NCBI RefSeq assembly: GCF_013267835.1
Contig: NZ_CP053939.1
Span: forward strand, 62,001 to 126,000
Length of the DNA stretch: 64,000 nt
DNA from: Neisseria mucosa
GTDB taxonomy: Bacteria; Pseudomonadota; Gammaproteobacteria; Burkholderiales; Neisseriaceae
Reading direction: 5' to 3'
The notes below the pieces were generated by a model, which did no database searches, was not told the origin of the DNA, and saw only the letters and a list, made by a program, of their open reading frames with translations. This document shows positions 55,966 through 64,000 of this stretch, piece after piece; position 1 is the stretch's first letter; every line of letters starts with the position of its first letter. The position numbers and the translations under genes were made by a program.

Positions 55966-58794
55966 ATGATGGACGAAAAACTCAATTTCTCTTATCTGTT
56001 TGGTTCTAATGCGCCATACATCGAGGAGTTGTATGAAAAGTTTCTGGAAAACCCGGAATCTGTCGATGAAAAATGGAAACAGTACTTTACAGATTTGAGT
56101 AAACAGCCGGGCGCAGTCGCTGTCGATGTTGCCCACACACCGATTCGTGAATCATTTGCCACTTTGGCTAAAAAGAAAATTGCATCTGCTGTTGCAGGCG
56201 GTGTGGATGAGGCAATGATGAAAAAGCAAGTCAGCGTTTTGCGACTGATTTCTGCCTATCGTATTCAAGGCGTGGGTGCGGCCCAACTTGATCCGCTCAA
56301 ACGTATTCCCCCTCAAAACATCGAAGCACTCGACCCTAAATTCCACGGTCTGTCTGATGCCGACATGGCGCTTCAATTCAATATGGGCGAGGGCGACTTT
56401 TCCGGTCAAGGCAAATTGCCCCTTTCCCAAATCATCAGTAATCTGAAACAAACCTACTGCGGCCACATCGCATTGGAATATATCTATATTCCCAATACTG
56501 AAGAGCGTCGTTGGGTGCGCAATTATTTTGAAAGCGTATTGTCCACACCGCATTACAATGCCGATCAAAAACGCCGTATCTTGAAAGAAATGACCGCTGC
56601 TGAGACTTTGGAGCGTTATCTGCATACCAAATATGTCGGTCAAAAACGTTTCGGTGTCGAAGGCGGTGAAAGCGCGATTGCCGGTTTGAATTATTTGATT
56701 CAAAACGCCGGTAAAGACGGCGTGGAAGAAGTCATCATCGGTATGGCACACCGTGGCCGTCTGAATGTTTTGGTTAACATTTTGGGCAAAAAACCGGCTG
56801 ATCTGTTCGCTGAGTTTGAAGGCCGTGCCGAAATCAAATTGCCTAGCGGCGACGTGAAATACCATATGGGCTTCAGCTCCGATATCGCCACTCCGCATGG
56901 CCCGATGCATGTTTCTTTGGCGTTCAACCCGTCACACTTGGAAATTGTTAACCCGGTAGTGGAAGGTTCTGCGCGCGCCAAACAAAAACGTTTGGGCGAA
57001 AACGGCCGCGATAAAGTCTTGCCGGTATTGATTCACGGTGACTCCGCATTTATCGGTTTGGGTGTTAACCAAGCAACATTCAACCTGTCTAAAACACGCG
57101 GTTATACCACCGGCGGTACCGTTCACATCGTGATCAACAACCAAATCGGCTTTACTACTTCCGATACCCGCGATACCCGTTCTACCGTACACTGTACCGA
57201 TATTGCGAAAATGGTTTCCGCTCCGGTTATCCACGTGAACGGCGATGATCCTGAACGTGTTTGCTTTGCCATTCAAGCCGCTTTGGATTACCGCAAAAAA
57301 TTCCATAAAGACATCGTGATCGACGTTGTCTGCTACCGTAAATGGGGCCACAACGAGGGCGATGATCCGACCCTGACCCAACCGATGATGTACAAAAAAG
57401 TATCGCAACACCCTGGTGCGCGTGCTTTGTACACCGAACAACTGATTGCCGAAGGCGTGGTCACCCAAGCTGAGGCTGACGGTTACATCCAAGCCTACCG
57501 TGATGCTTTGGACAAAGGCGAACATGTTGAACAAACAACGCTGAGCAACTTCCAACGCACACAAATCGACTGGAGCAAATACCAAGGCAAAGATTGGCGC
57601 GAAAAAATCGAAACCGGTTTGCCTGCCGCCGACATCGAGCGTCTTACCGAGAAATTCACCGCTGTACCGGAAGGCTTTGCCCTGCATCCGACAGCAAAAC
57701 GTGTGATCGAAGCGCGTAAAGCCATGGCATCCGGCAAACAGCCTATTGACTGGGGTATGGCCGAAACCCTCGCATACGCAAGCCTGCTGACCAAAGGTCA
57801 TGGCGTGCGTATCTCCGGTGAGGACTCCGGCCGCGGTACATTCTCACACCGTCATGCAGTATTGCACGATCAAAAACGCGAAAAATGGGACGACGGTACT
57901 TATGTTCCTCTGCGCAACATGGGCGAAGGCTTGGGCGAGTTCTTGGTTATCGACTCTATCTTGAACGAAGAAGCTGTGATGGCGTTCGAGTACGGCTTTG
58001 CCTGCTCCGCTCCTGACAAGCTGACCATTTGGGAGGCTCAATTCGGTGACTTCGCCAACGGCGCGCAAGTAACTATCGACCAATTCCTGTCTTCAGGCGA
58101 AACCAAATGGGGTCGTTTGTGCGGCCTGACCACCATCCTGCCGCACGGTTACGACGGTCAAGGCCCCGAGCACTCTTCTGCACGCGTAGAACGTTGGTTG
58201 CAACTGTGTTCTGAGAATAATATGCAAGTCATCATGCCGTCTGAAGCGTCGCAAATGTTCCACCTCTTGCAACGCCAAGTTTTGGGTTCATACCGCAAAC
58301 CGTTGGTGATTTTCATGTCCAAACGCCTGTTGCGCTTCAAAGGTGCAATGAGCCCGCTGGAAAACTTTACCGAAGGTTCGACTTTCCGTCCGGTTATCGG
58401 CGATACCGCCGAACGCGCAAGCAACGACAGCGTGAAACGCGTAGTCTTGTGTGCCGGTCAGGTTTACTATGACTTGGAAGCTGGCCGTGCCGAGCGTAAA
58501 CTGGAAGATGATGTTGCTATCGTCCGCGTTGAGCAGCTGTATCCGTTCCCATATGAAGAGGTTAAAGCTGAACTGGCGAAATATCCGAACGCAAAATCTG
58601 TGGTTTGGGTGCAAGAAGAGCCGAAAAACCAAGGCGCGTTCTACCAAATCCGCCACCGCATCGAAGGCGTTATCAGCGAAGAGCAAAAACTGTCTTATGC
58701 CGGTCGTCCAAGCAGCGCATCGCCTGCAGTGGGCTACTCAAGCAAACACATTGCTCAATTGAAACAATTGGTTGAAGACGCTTTGGCGTTGTAA
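55966..58794 (+). CDS. sucA: 2-oxoglutarate dehydrogenase E1 component
   Basis: This 942-residue thiamine-diphosphate enzyme decarboxylates 2-oxoglutarate. The N-terminus (FSYLFGSNAPYIEELYEKFL) is the E2-binding tail. GMAHRGRLNVLVN (about residue 260), the ThDP segment GDSAFIGLGVNQATFNLS (about residue 361), and HGVRISGEDSGRGTFSHRHAV (in part, about residue 605) are family hallmarks. An AT-DUS lies inside at 58234-58245. The 210-base gap before it holds one inverse DUS (about 55889-55900) and probably the promoter. A long hairpin follows the stop. Confidence 0.97.
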   Translation: MMDEKLNFSYLFGSNAPYIEELYEKFLENPESVDEKWKQYFTDLSKQPGAVAVDVAHTPIRESFATLAKKKIASAVAGGVDEAMMKKQVSVLRLISAYRIQGVGAAQLDPLKRIPPQNIEALDPKFHGLSDADMALQFNMGEGDFSGQGKLPLSQIISNLKQTYCGHIALEYIYIPNTEERRWVRNYFESVLSTPHYNADQKRRILKEMTAAETLERYLHTKYVGQKRFGVEGGESAIAGLNYLIQNAGKDGVEEVIIGMAHRGRLNVLVNILGKKPADLFAEFEGRAEIKLPSGDVKYHMGFSSDIATPHGPMHVSLAFNPSHLEIVNPVVEGSARAKQKRLGENGRDKVLPVLIHGDSAFIGLGVNQATFNLSKTRGYTTGGTVHIVINNQIGFTTSDTRDTRSTVHCTDIAKMVSAPVIHVNGDDPERVCFAIQAALDYRKKFHKDIVIDVVCYRKWGHNEGDDPTLTQPMMYKKVSQHPGARALYTEQLIAEGVVTQAEADGYIQAYRDALDKGEHVEQTTLSNFQRTQIDWSKYQGKDWREKIETGLPAADIERLTEKFTAVPEGFALHPTAKRVIEARKAMASGKQPIDWGMAETLAYASLLTKGHGVRISGEDSGRGTFSHRHAVLHDQKREKWDDGTYVPLRNMGEGLGEFLVIDSILNEEAVMAFEYGFACSAPDKLTIWEAQFGDFANGAQVTIDQFLSSGETKWGRLCGLTTILPHGYDGQGPEHSSARVERWLQLCSENNMQVIMPSEASQMFHLLQRQVLGSYRKPLVIFMSKRLLRFKGAMSPLENFTEGSTFRPVIGDTAERASNDSVKRVVLCAGQVYYDLEAGRAERKLEDDVAIVRVEQLYPFPYEEVKAELAKYPNAKSVVWVQEEPKNQGAFYQIRHRIEGVISEEQKLSYAGRPSSASPAVGYSSKHIAQLKQLVEDALAL
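58234..58245 (+). repeat. AT-DUS inside sucA
   Basis: ATGCCGTCTGAA read in frame as MPSE. It is another minority-dialect copy in a core gene. Confidence 0.85.
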
Positions 58795-58801
58795 GCCTAG
58801 C

Positions 58802-58835
58802 GGCATTCCGTTTGAAATTGTTCAGGCGGAATGCC
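58802..58835 (+). other. 15-bp hairpin between sucA and sucB
   Basis: GGCATTCCGTTTGAA, loop ATTG and TTCAGGCGGAATGCC form a fully paired 15-bp stem with two G-U pairs, starting seven bases after the sucA stop. No T-run follows and it is not a DUS pair. It may stabilise the sucA 3' end or tune the sucA:sucB ratio. Confidence 0.65.
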
Positions 58836-58893
58836 CATATGCAGAATTAAAAACACACAACAGGCCGTCTGAAAGGGCCATTGGAGACACAAA

Positions 58894-60075
58894 ATGATTA
58901 TTGATGTAAAAGTACCTATGCTGTCTGAAAGCGTATCTGAAGGCACGCTCTTGGAATGGAAGAAAAAAGTTGGCGAAGCAGTTGCCCGTGACGAAATCCT
59001 GATCGATATCGAAACTGACAAAGTGGTTTTGGAAGTACCTTCTCCACAAGCTGGTGTATTGGTTGAAATCGTAGCGCAAGACGGTGAAACCGTTGTTGCC
59101 GACCAAGTTTTGGCACGCATCGATACAGCTGCCACTGCCGCTGCTGAAGCCCCAGCCGCCGCGCCTGCAGAAGCTGCCCCAGCAGCCGCTCCAGCAGCCG
59201 CACAAAACAACGCCGCTATGCCTGCCGCTGCCAAACTGGCTGCCGAGACCGGTGTTGACGTGAACGCATTGCAAGGCTCCGGCCGTGACGGTCGCGTATT
59301 GAAAGAAGACGTACAAAATGCCGCTGCCAAACCTGCCGCAGCCGCTGCTCCTGCTGTTGCACTTCCTGCCGGCGCACGTCCTGAAGAACGCGTACCGATG
59401 AGCCGCCTGCGTGCCCGTGTTGCAGAACGCCTCTTGGCTTCTCAACAAGAAAACGCCATTCTGACCACATTCAACGAAGTCAACATGAAACCAATCATGG
59501 ACTTGCGTGCGAAGTACAAAGAAAAATTCGAGAAAGAGCACGGCGTAAAACTGGGCTTTATGTCCTTCTTCGTTAAAGCCGCTGTTGCCGCCCTGAAAAA
59601 ATATCCGGTTGTGAATGCTTCTGTTGACGGCAAAGACATCGTGTACCACGGCTACTTCGACATCGGTATCGCGATTGGCAGCCCACGCGGTTTGGTTGTA
59701 CCTATCTTGCGCGATGCCGACCAAATGAGCATTGCCGACATTGAACAAGCAATTGTTGATTATGCGAAAAAAGCCAAAGACGGCAAAATCGCTATCGAAG
59801 ATTTGACCGGCGGTACATTCAGTATTACCAACGGCGGTACTTTCGGTTCTATGATGTCTACCCCGATCATCAACCCGCCTCAATCTGCGATTTTGGGTAT
59901 GCACGCTACTAAAGAGCGCGCTGTGGTTGAAAACGGCCAAGTTGTTGTCCGTCCAATGATGTATCTGGCTCTGTCTTACGACCACCGTATCATCGACGGC
60001 CGCGAAGCTGTATTGACTTTGGTAGCCATTAAAGACGCATTGGAAGACCCAGCCCGCCTGTTGTTGGATCTGTAA
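58894..60075 (+). CDS. sucB: 2-oxoglutarate dehydrogenase E2 (dihydrolipoyl succinyltransferase)
   Basis: This 393-residue core subunit has one lipoyl domain with the lipoylated Lys in [15 protein letters not shown] (about residue 43), an Ala/Pro-rich hinge (about residues 80-110), an E3-binding domain ([22 protein letters not shown] in part, about residue 110) and the catalytic domain with [13 protein letters not shown] (about residue 365). GGAG precedes the ATG. A DUS (about 58863-58874) lies just upstream. Confidence 0.97.
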   Translation: MIIDVKVPMLSESVSEGTLLEWKKKVGEAVARDEILIDIETDKVVLEVPSPQAGVLVEIVAQDGETVVADQVLARIDTAATAAAEAPAAAPAEAAPAAAPAAAQNNAAMPAAAKLAAETGVDVNALQGSGRDGRVLKEDVQNAAAKPAAAAAPAVALPAGARPEERVPMSRLRARVAERLLASQQENAILTTFNEVNMKPIMDLRAKYKEKFEKEHGVKLGFMSFFVKAAVAALKKYPVVNASVDGKDIVYHGYFDIGIAIGSPRGLVVPILRDADQMSIADIEQAIVDYAKKAKDGKIAIEDLTGGTFSITNGGTFGSMMSTPIINPPQSAILGMHATKERAVVENGQVVVRPMMYLALSYDHRIIDGREAVLTLVAIKDALEDPARLLLDL

Positions 60076-60079
60076 TCGT

Positions 60080-60125
60080 TTCAGACGGCCTTTTATTTAT
60101 TAATGAAAAGGCCGTCTGAATTTTT
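60080..60125 (+). terminator. DUS-pair hairpin after sucB
   Basis: Inverse DUS (60080-60091) and forward DUS (60109-60120) extend through TTTT/AAAA to a 15-bp stem and are followed by TTTTT. Confidence 0.75.
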
Positions 60126-60179
60126 ATTTAGATGTAGCGTAATGTAGTATCGTGCTACAATAGGCTCAACGAACGATTG

Positions 60180-60240
60180 AGGCCGTCTGAAACATTTGAT
60201 TCGAATGAATCGACAGATATGGACTTTCAGACGGCCTTTT
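60180..60240. repeat. Second DUS pair between sucB and lpdA
   Basis: Forward DUS (60180-60191) and inverse DUS (60226-60237) with a small inner GATTC/GAATC hairpin. With the previous pair this makes four uptake sequences within 160 bases. lpdA starts 98 bases later, so it probably has its own promoter in this gap. Confidence 0.75.
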
Positions 60241-60334
60241 CTTAAAACCATCAAAACGCAGTCATTCAAAATAAAAAAGAAACAAAAAGTATCGTTTTTA
60301 TTTTGAGATACTGCCAAAAGCAAAGGATGACACG

Positions 60335-61768
60335 ATGTCTCAATATGATGTAGTAGTGATTGGTGCAGGCCCGGGCGGATACGTTGCCGCCATCCGTGCC
60401 GCGCAACTGGGTTTCAAAACCGCTTGCGTCGATGCAGGCGTCAACAAAGCTGGCGATGCCCCTGCCTTGGGCGGTACTTGCTTGAACGTAGGCTGTATCC
60501 CTTCTAAAGCCCTGTTGCAATCCAGCGAACATTTCCACGCAGCGCAACACGAGTTTGCCGAACACGGTATCACTGTCGGCGACGTAAAATTCGACGCGGC
60601 CAAAATGATTGAGCGCAAAGATGCCATCGTGACCAAACTGACCGGCGGCGTGAAATTCCTGTTCCAAAAAAACAAAGTAACCAGCCTGTTCGGTACTGCT
60701 TCCTTTGCCGGTAAAAATGGCGATGCTTACCAAATCGAAGTCGATAACAAAGGCGAGAAAACCGTTATCGAAGCCAAACACGTCATCGTAGCCACCGGTT
60801 CCGTACCGCGTCCGCTGCCACAAGTCGCTATCGACAATGTAAACGTATTGGACAACGAAGGCGCATTGAACCTGACCGAAGTGCCTGCCAAACTCGGCGT
60901 GATCGGTTCCGGCGTGATTGGTTTGGAAATGGGTTCCGTATGGAACCGCGTAGGTGCAGAAGTTACCATTCTTGAAGCCGCGCCGACCTTCTTGGCTGCC
61001 GCCGACCAACAAATCGCCAAAGAAGCCTTCAAATACTTCACCAAAGAGCAAGGTTTGAACATCGAATTGGGCGTGAAAATCGGCGACATCAAATCTGAAG
61101 GCAAAGGCGTTTCCGTTGCTTACGAAACTGCTGCCGGCGAAGCCAAAACCGAAGTATTCGACAAACTGATCGTTGCCATCGGCCGTATTCCAAACACCAA
61201 AGGCCTGAACGCAGAAGCCGTCGGCTTGGAAAAAGACGAACGCGGCTTTATCAAAGTGGACGGCGAATGCCGTACCAACCTGCCTAATGTATGGGCAATC
61301 GGTGACGTGGTCCGCGGCCCGATGTTGGCACACAAAGCCAGCGACGAAGGCGTAGCCGTTGCAGAGCGCATTGCCGGTCAAAAACCGCATATCGACTTCA
61401 ACAACGTACCGTTCGTGATTTACACCGACCCTGAAATCGCTTGGGTGGGTAAAACCGAAGAGCAGCTCAAAGCCGAAGGCGTGGAGTACAAAAAAGGTAC
61501 TTCGGGTTTCGGCGCAAACGGTCGCGCATTGGCCATGGGCAAAGCCAAAGGTACGGTTAAAGTATTGGCAGATGCCAAAACCGACCGTATCTTGGGCGTA
61601 CATATGATTGGCCCGGTTGTCAGCGAATTGGTTACCGAAGGCGTGACTGCGCTCGAATTCTTCGCCAGCAGCGAAGACATCGCCCGCATTATCCATGCCC
61701 ACCCAACCTTATCCGAAGTGGTTCACGAAGCTGCCCTGGCGGCCGACAAACGCGCTTTGCACGGTTGA
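60335..61768 (+). CDS. lpdA: Dihydrolipoyl dehydrogenase (E3)
   Basis: This 477-residue FAD/NAD protein reoxidises lipoamide for the 2-oxoglutarate complex. The FAD motif [17 protein letters not shown] (residues 10-26), redox-active [13 protein letters not shown] (about residue 44), NAD motif [13 protein letters not shown] and C-terminal [13 protein letters not shown] (about residue 450) are present. AAAGGA precedes the ATG. Neisseria also has a second, lipoyl-bearing Lpd with the pyruvate complex; this short form lacks a lipoyl domain. Confidence 0.96.
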   Translation: MSQYDVVVIGAGPGGYVAAIRAAQLGFKTACVDAGVNKAGDAPALGGTCLNVGCIPSKALLQSSEHFHAAQHEFAEHGITVGDVKFDAAKMIERKDAIVTKLTGGVKFLFQKNKVTSLFGTASFAGKNGDAYQIEVDNKGEKTVIEAKHVIVATGSVPRPLPQVAIDNVNVLDNEGALNLTEVPAKLGVIGSGVIGLEMGSVWNRVGAEVTILEAAPTFLAAADQQIAKEAFKYFTKEQGLNIELGVKIGDIKSEGKGVSVAYETAAGEAKTEVFDKLIVAIGRIPNTKGLNAEAVGLEKDERGFIKVDGECRTNLPNVWAIGDVVRGPMLAHKASDEGVAVAERIAGQKPHIDFNNVPFVIYTDPEIAWVGKTEEQLKAEGVEYKKGTSGFGANGRALAMGKAKGTVKVLADAKTDRILGVHMIGPVVSELVTEGVTALEFFASSEDIARIIHAHPTLSEVVHEAALAADKRALHG

Positions 61769-61777
61769 TAGACATTA

Positions 61778-61808
61778 AGGCCGTCTGAAACTTTTCAGAC
61801 GGCCTTAA
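61778..61808 (+). terminator. lpdA DUS-pair terminator
   Basis: Forward DUS (61778-61789) and inverse DUS (61794-61805) within a longer TTAAGG...CCTTAA palindrome; only a weak T stretch follows. Confidence 0.65.
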
Positions 61809-61892
61809 GGCCTTCGACAAATTGAATGTTTCGATAGCTTCGTTTTCTGATTTATAATTCCGTCAGACAAACACACAGCATTTACATTCATT

Positions 61893-62180
61893 ATGAACAA
61901 AGAAATAGTCGGTATTTTCTTTATACCGGCGGGCATCATCAGCATGTGTATGGCCGCATTGTGGCAAATGTATGTGATGATGACCGAAACTTATACGCTC
62001 AACCGTTTCAAAGATAAAGAATTGGTTTGGCGCGTGGCATTGTTGTTTATCAGTTTCAGCCTTGCCGTTTATCTGCTCTGCCCGAATTCGCGTAAAAAAG
62101 GCATTGTCTTTTTTATTCTCGGGGGAGGCGGCGCAACCATGTATCTGCTGGCGCGGATGTGGTTGCCCTTCAGTAAATAG
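61893..62180 (+). CDS. Small inner-membrane protein of unknown function
   Basis: This 95-residue protein has three predicted membrane helices (about residues 6-28, 46-64 and 70-89), a charged loop [11 protein letters not shown] between the first two and a Gly-rich turn (GGGGATMY) in the third. No family is recognised. It lies between lpdA and sucC in the TCA cluster. The ribosome-binding site is weak. Confidence 0.7.
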   Translation: MNKEIVGIFFIPAGIISMCMAALWQMYVMMTETYTLNRFKDKELVWRVALLFISFSLAVYLLCPNSRKKGIVFFILGGGGATMYLLARMWLPFSK

Positions 62181-62251
62181 TAGGGCCGTCTGAAAATATG
62201 GGATTGGCCGCAGGGCGATTCCTAAAACCCACTCACCTTAAGGAGAAATCC

Positions 62252-63418
62252 ATGAATTTACACGAGTATCAGGCTAAAGAACTGCTGGCTAGCTACGGTT
62301 TGCCCGTACAAGGCGGTATTTTGGCACACAACGGCGAAGAAGCCGCTGCAGCTTACGACAAATTGGGCGGCAAATTCGCTGTTGTCAAAGCACAAGTACA
62401 TGCCGGCGGCCGCGGTAAAGCGGGCGGCGTAAAAGTCGTTAAAAGCCGCGAAGAAGCTAAAGAAGTGGCTGAAAGCCTGATTGGCACCAACTTGGTAACT
62501 TACCAAACCGATGCCAACGGCCAACCTGTCAACAGCGTTTTGGTTTGCGAAGACATGTATCCGGTTCAAACCGAGCTGTACTTGGGCGCAGTGGTTGACC
62601 GTTCTACCCGCCGCGTTACATTCATGGCTTCTACCGAAGGCGGCGTAGAAATCGAAAAAGTTGCTGCCGAAACTCCTGAAAAAATCTTCAAAGTAACCGT
62701 TGATCCGCTGGTCGGCCTGCAACCCTGCCAAGCGCGTGAAGTGGCGTTCCAACTGGGTTTGAAAGACAAACAAATCAACGAGTTCGTCAAACTGATGACC
62801 GGCGCGTACAAAGCATTTGTCGAAAACGACTTCGCCCTGTTTGAAGTGAACCCGCTGGCAGTCCGCGAAAACGGCGCGCTGGCCTGCGTGGACGGCAAAA
62901 TCGGTATCGACAGCAACGCGCTCTACCGCCTGCCGAAAATCGCCGAATTGCGCGACAAATCCCAAGAAAACGAACGTGAGCTGAAAGCCTCCGAATTCGA
63001 CCTGAATTACGTTGCTTTGGAAGGCAACATCGGTTGTATGGTGAACGGCGCAGGTTTGGCGATGGCAACTATGGACATCATCAAACTCAAAGGCGGCCAA
63101 CCTGCCAACTTCTTGGACGTAGGCGGCGGCGCGACCAAAGAGCGCGTAGTTGAAGCGTTCAAACTGATTCTCGAAGACAAATCCGTCAAAGGCGTATTGA
63201 TCAACATCTTCGGCGGTATCGTCCGTTGCGACATGATTGCGGAAGCCATCGTGGCAGCCGTTAAAGAAATCAACGTTGACGTGCCTGTCGTTGTCCGTCT
63301 GGAAGGCAATAACGCCGAACTCGGCGCGAAAATCCTGAACGAATCAGGTCTGAAACTGACTTCCGCCGACGGCCTGAATGACGCAGCCGAAAAAATTGTC
63401 GCAGCCGTAAACGCCTAA
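62252..63418 (+). CDS. sucC: Succinyl-CoA synthetase beta subunit
   Basis: This 388-residue ATP-grasp subunit works with SucD to make ATP or GTP from succinyl-Co[20 protein letters not shown] (residues 1-19), [17 protein letters not shown] (about residue 45) and the C-terminal [14 protein letters not shown] and [10 protein letters not shown] are typical. AAGGAG lies just before the ATG; the frame opens 18 codons upstream without support. Confidence 0.97.
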   Translation: MNLHEYQAKELLASYGLPVQGGILAHNGEEAAAAYDKLGGKFAVVKAQVHAGGRGKAGGVKVVKSREEAKEVAESLIGTNLVTYQTDANGQPVNSVLVCEDMYPVQTELYLGAVVDRSTRRVTFMASTEGGVEIEKVAAETPEKIFKVTVDPLVGLQPCQAREVAFQLGLKDKQINEFVKLMTGAYKAFVENDFALFEVNPLAVRENGALACVDGKIGIDSNALYRLPKIAELRDKSQENERELKASEFDLNYVALEGNIGCMVNGAGLAMATMDIIKLKGGQPANFLDVGGGATKERVVEAFKLILEDKSVKGVLINIFGGIVRCDMIAEAIVAAVKEINVDVPVVVRLEGNNAELGAKILNESGLKLTSADGLNDAAEKIVAAVNA

Positions 63419-63428
63419 GGAGAAAAGA

Positions 63429-64000
63429 ATGAGCGTATTGATTAATAAAGACACCAAAGTATTGGTTCAAGGTTTCACCGGTAAAAACGGTACTTTCCAC
63501 TCCGAACAAGCTCTGGCTTACGGCACTAAAGTCGTCGGCGGTGTAACTCCGGGCAAAGGCGGTCAAACCCACCTGAACCTGCCCGTGTTCAACACCATGA
63601 AAGAAGCCGTTAAAGAAACCGGCGCAGACGCATCCGTGATTTATGTTCCCGCTCCGTTTGTTTTGGATTCTATCGTTGAAGCGGTTGATTCCGGCGTAGG
63701 CTTGGTGGTTGTGATTACCGAAGGCGTACCGACTCTGGACATGCTCAAAGCCAAACGCTACTTGGAAACCAACGGCAACGGTACCCGCTTGGTCGGCCCT
63801 AACTGCCCGGGCGTGATTACTCCGGGTGAGTGCAAAATCGGCATTATGCCGGGCCACATCCACACTCCCGGCCGCATCGGCATCATTTCCCGTTCCGGTA
63901 CACTGACTTACGAAGCCGTGGCACAAACCACCAAACTGGGCTTGGGTCAATCAACCTGTATCGGTATCGGCGGAGACCCGATTCCGGGCATGAACCAAAT
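63429..64000 (+). CDS. sucD: Succinyl-CoA synthetase alpha subunit (3' end outside window)
   Basis: The frame starts [20 protein letters not shown] and runs open to the window edge (190 codons visible of about 290 to 300). The CoA-binding [39 protein letters not shown] (about residue 124) and [11 protein letters not shown] are visible. The phosphohistidine loop is beyond the edge. AAGGAGAAAAG precedes it, ten bases after sucC. Confidence 0.96.
   Translation, partial: MSVLINKDTKVLVQGFTGKNGTFHSEQALAYGTKVVGGVTPGKGGQTHLNLPVFNTMKEAVKETGADASVIYVPAPFVLDSIVEAVDSGVGLVVVITEGVPTLDMLKAKRYLETNGNGTRLVGPNCPGVITPGECKIGIMPGHIHTPGRIGIISRSGTLTYEAVAQTTKLGLGQSTCIGIGGDPIPGMNQ

Noticed and set aside
60266-61702. 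478-codon open frame antisense to lpdA
   Set aside because: Shadow of a highly codon-biased gene; the protein is Phe/Cys-rich without motifs.

Overview
The window is a chromosomal segment of a commensal Neisseria. The 12-base DNA uptake sequence AGGCCGTCTGAA (the AG-DUS dialect) recurs through it several dozen times, mostly as inverted pairs in terminator positions. The gene content is neisserial throughout: farAB, lpxL2, a comE gene behind an rRNA operon, dsbA, and the sdh-gltA-suc-lpd cluster. AG-DUS as the main form points away from N. meningitidis and N. gonorrhoeae, which use ATGCCGTCTGAA, and towards the N. subflava/flavescens group. This species placement is an inference. A few AT-DUS copies are also present. 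I saw no insertion sequence, prophage, CRISPR array or Correia-type repeat.

Layout. 1-4.4 kb: an efflux operon of outer-membrane lipoprotein (5' end cut by the window), FarA-like adaptor and FarB-like MFS pump. 4.4-5.4 kb: thrB. 5.6-11.2 kb: a complete rRNA operon (tandem promoters, 16S, tRNA-Ile, tRNA-Ala, 23S, 5S, terminator), followed by comE and a ComP-like minor pilin, the likely DUS receptor. 12.5-21.1 kb: uppP, dsbA, a SPOR-domain protein, comM, ubiK, a DUF1176 protein, metK with a structured upstream RNA, lpxL2 and tRNA-Pro. 21.3-28 kb: recC, a thioredoxin-like gene, lapA-lapB and ilvE. 28-31.3 kb: an AT-rich intergenic region and an 868-residue beta-helix protein. 31.4-34.7 kb: metF-metE. 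34.8-39.4 kb: a split isc region (hscA, fdx, iscX) interrupted by a GIY-YIG protein, a pyrimidine-dimer-glycosylase-family protein and a hypothetical gene. 39.6-41 kb: rpsF-priB-rpsR-rplI. 41.2-50.3 kb: mltB, a mutarotase, dnaX (with an in-frame -1 frameshift heptamer), ybaB, tRNA-Asn, dapF, cysK, lipoproteins and a YkvA protein. 50.8-64 kb: sdhCDAB-sdhE-gltA-sucA-sucB-lpdA-(small membrane protein)-sucC-sucD, the last cut by the window end.

How the parts fit. Most genes are housekeeping (TCA cycle, methionine, ribosome, LPS and peptidoglycan precursor supply). A competence theme runs through the window: comE, the ComP-like pilin, comM and the DUS themselves. The least explained items are the RNA upstream of metK, the beta-helix protein with its AT-rich upstream region, the two-gene nuclease/glycosylase cassette in the isc region, the dnaX frameshift signal and the long hairpin between sucA and sucB.
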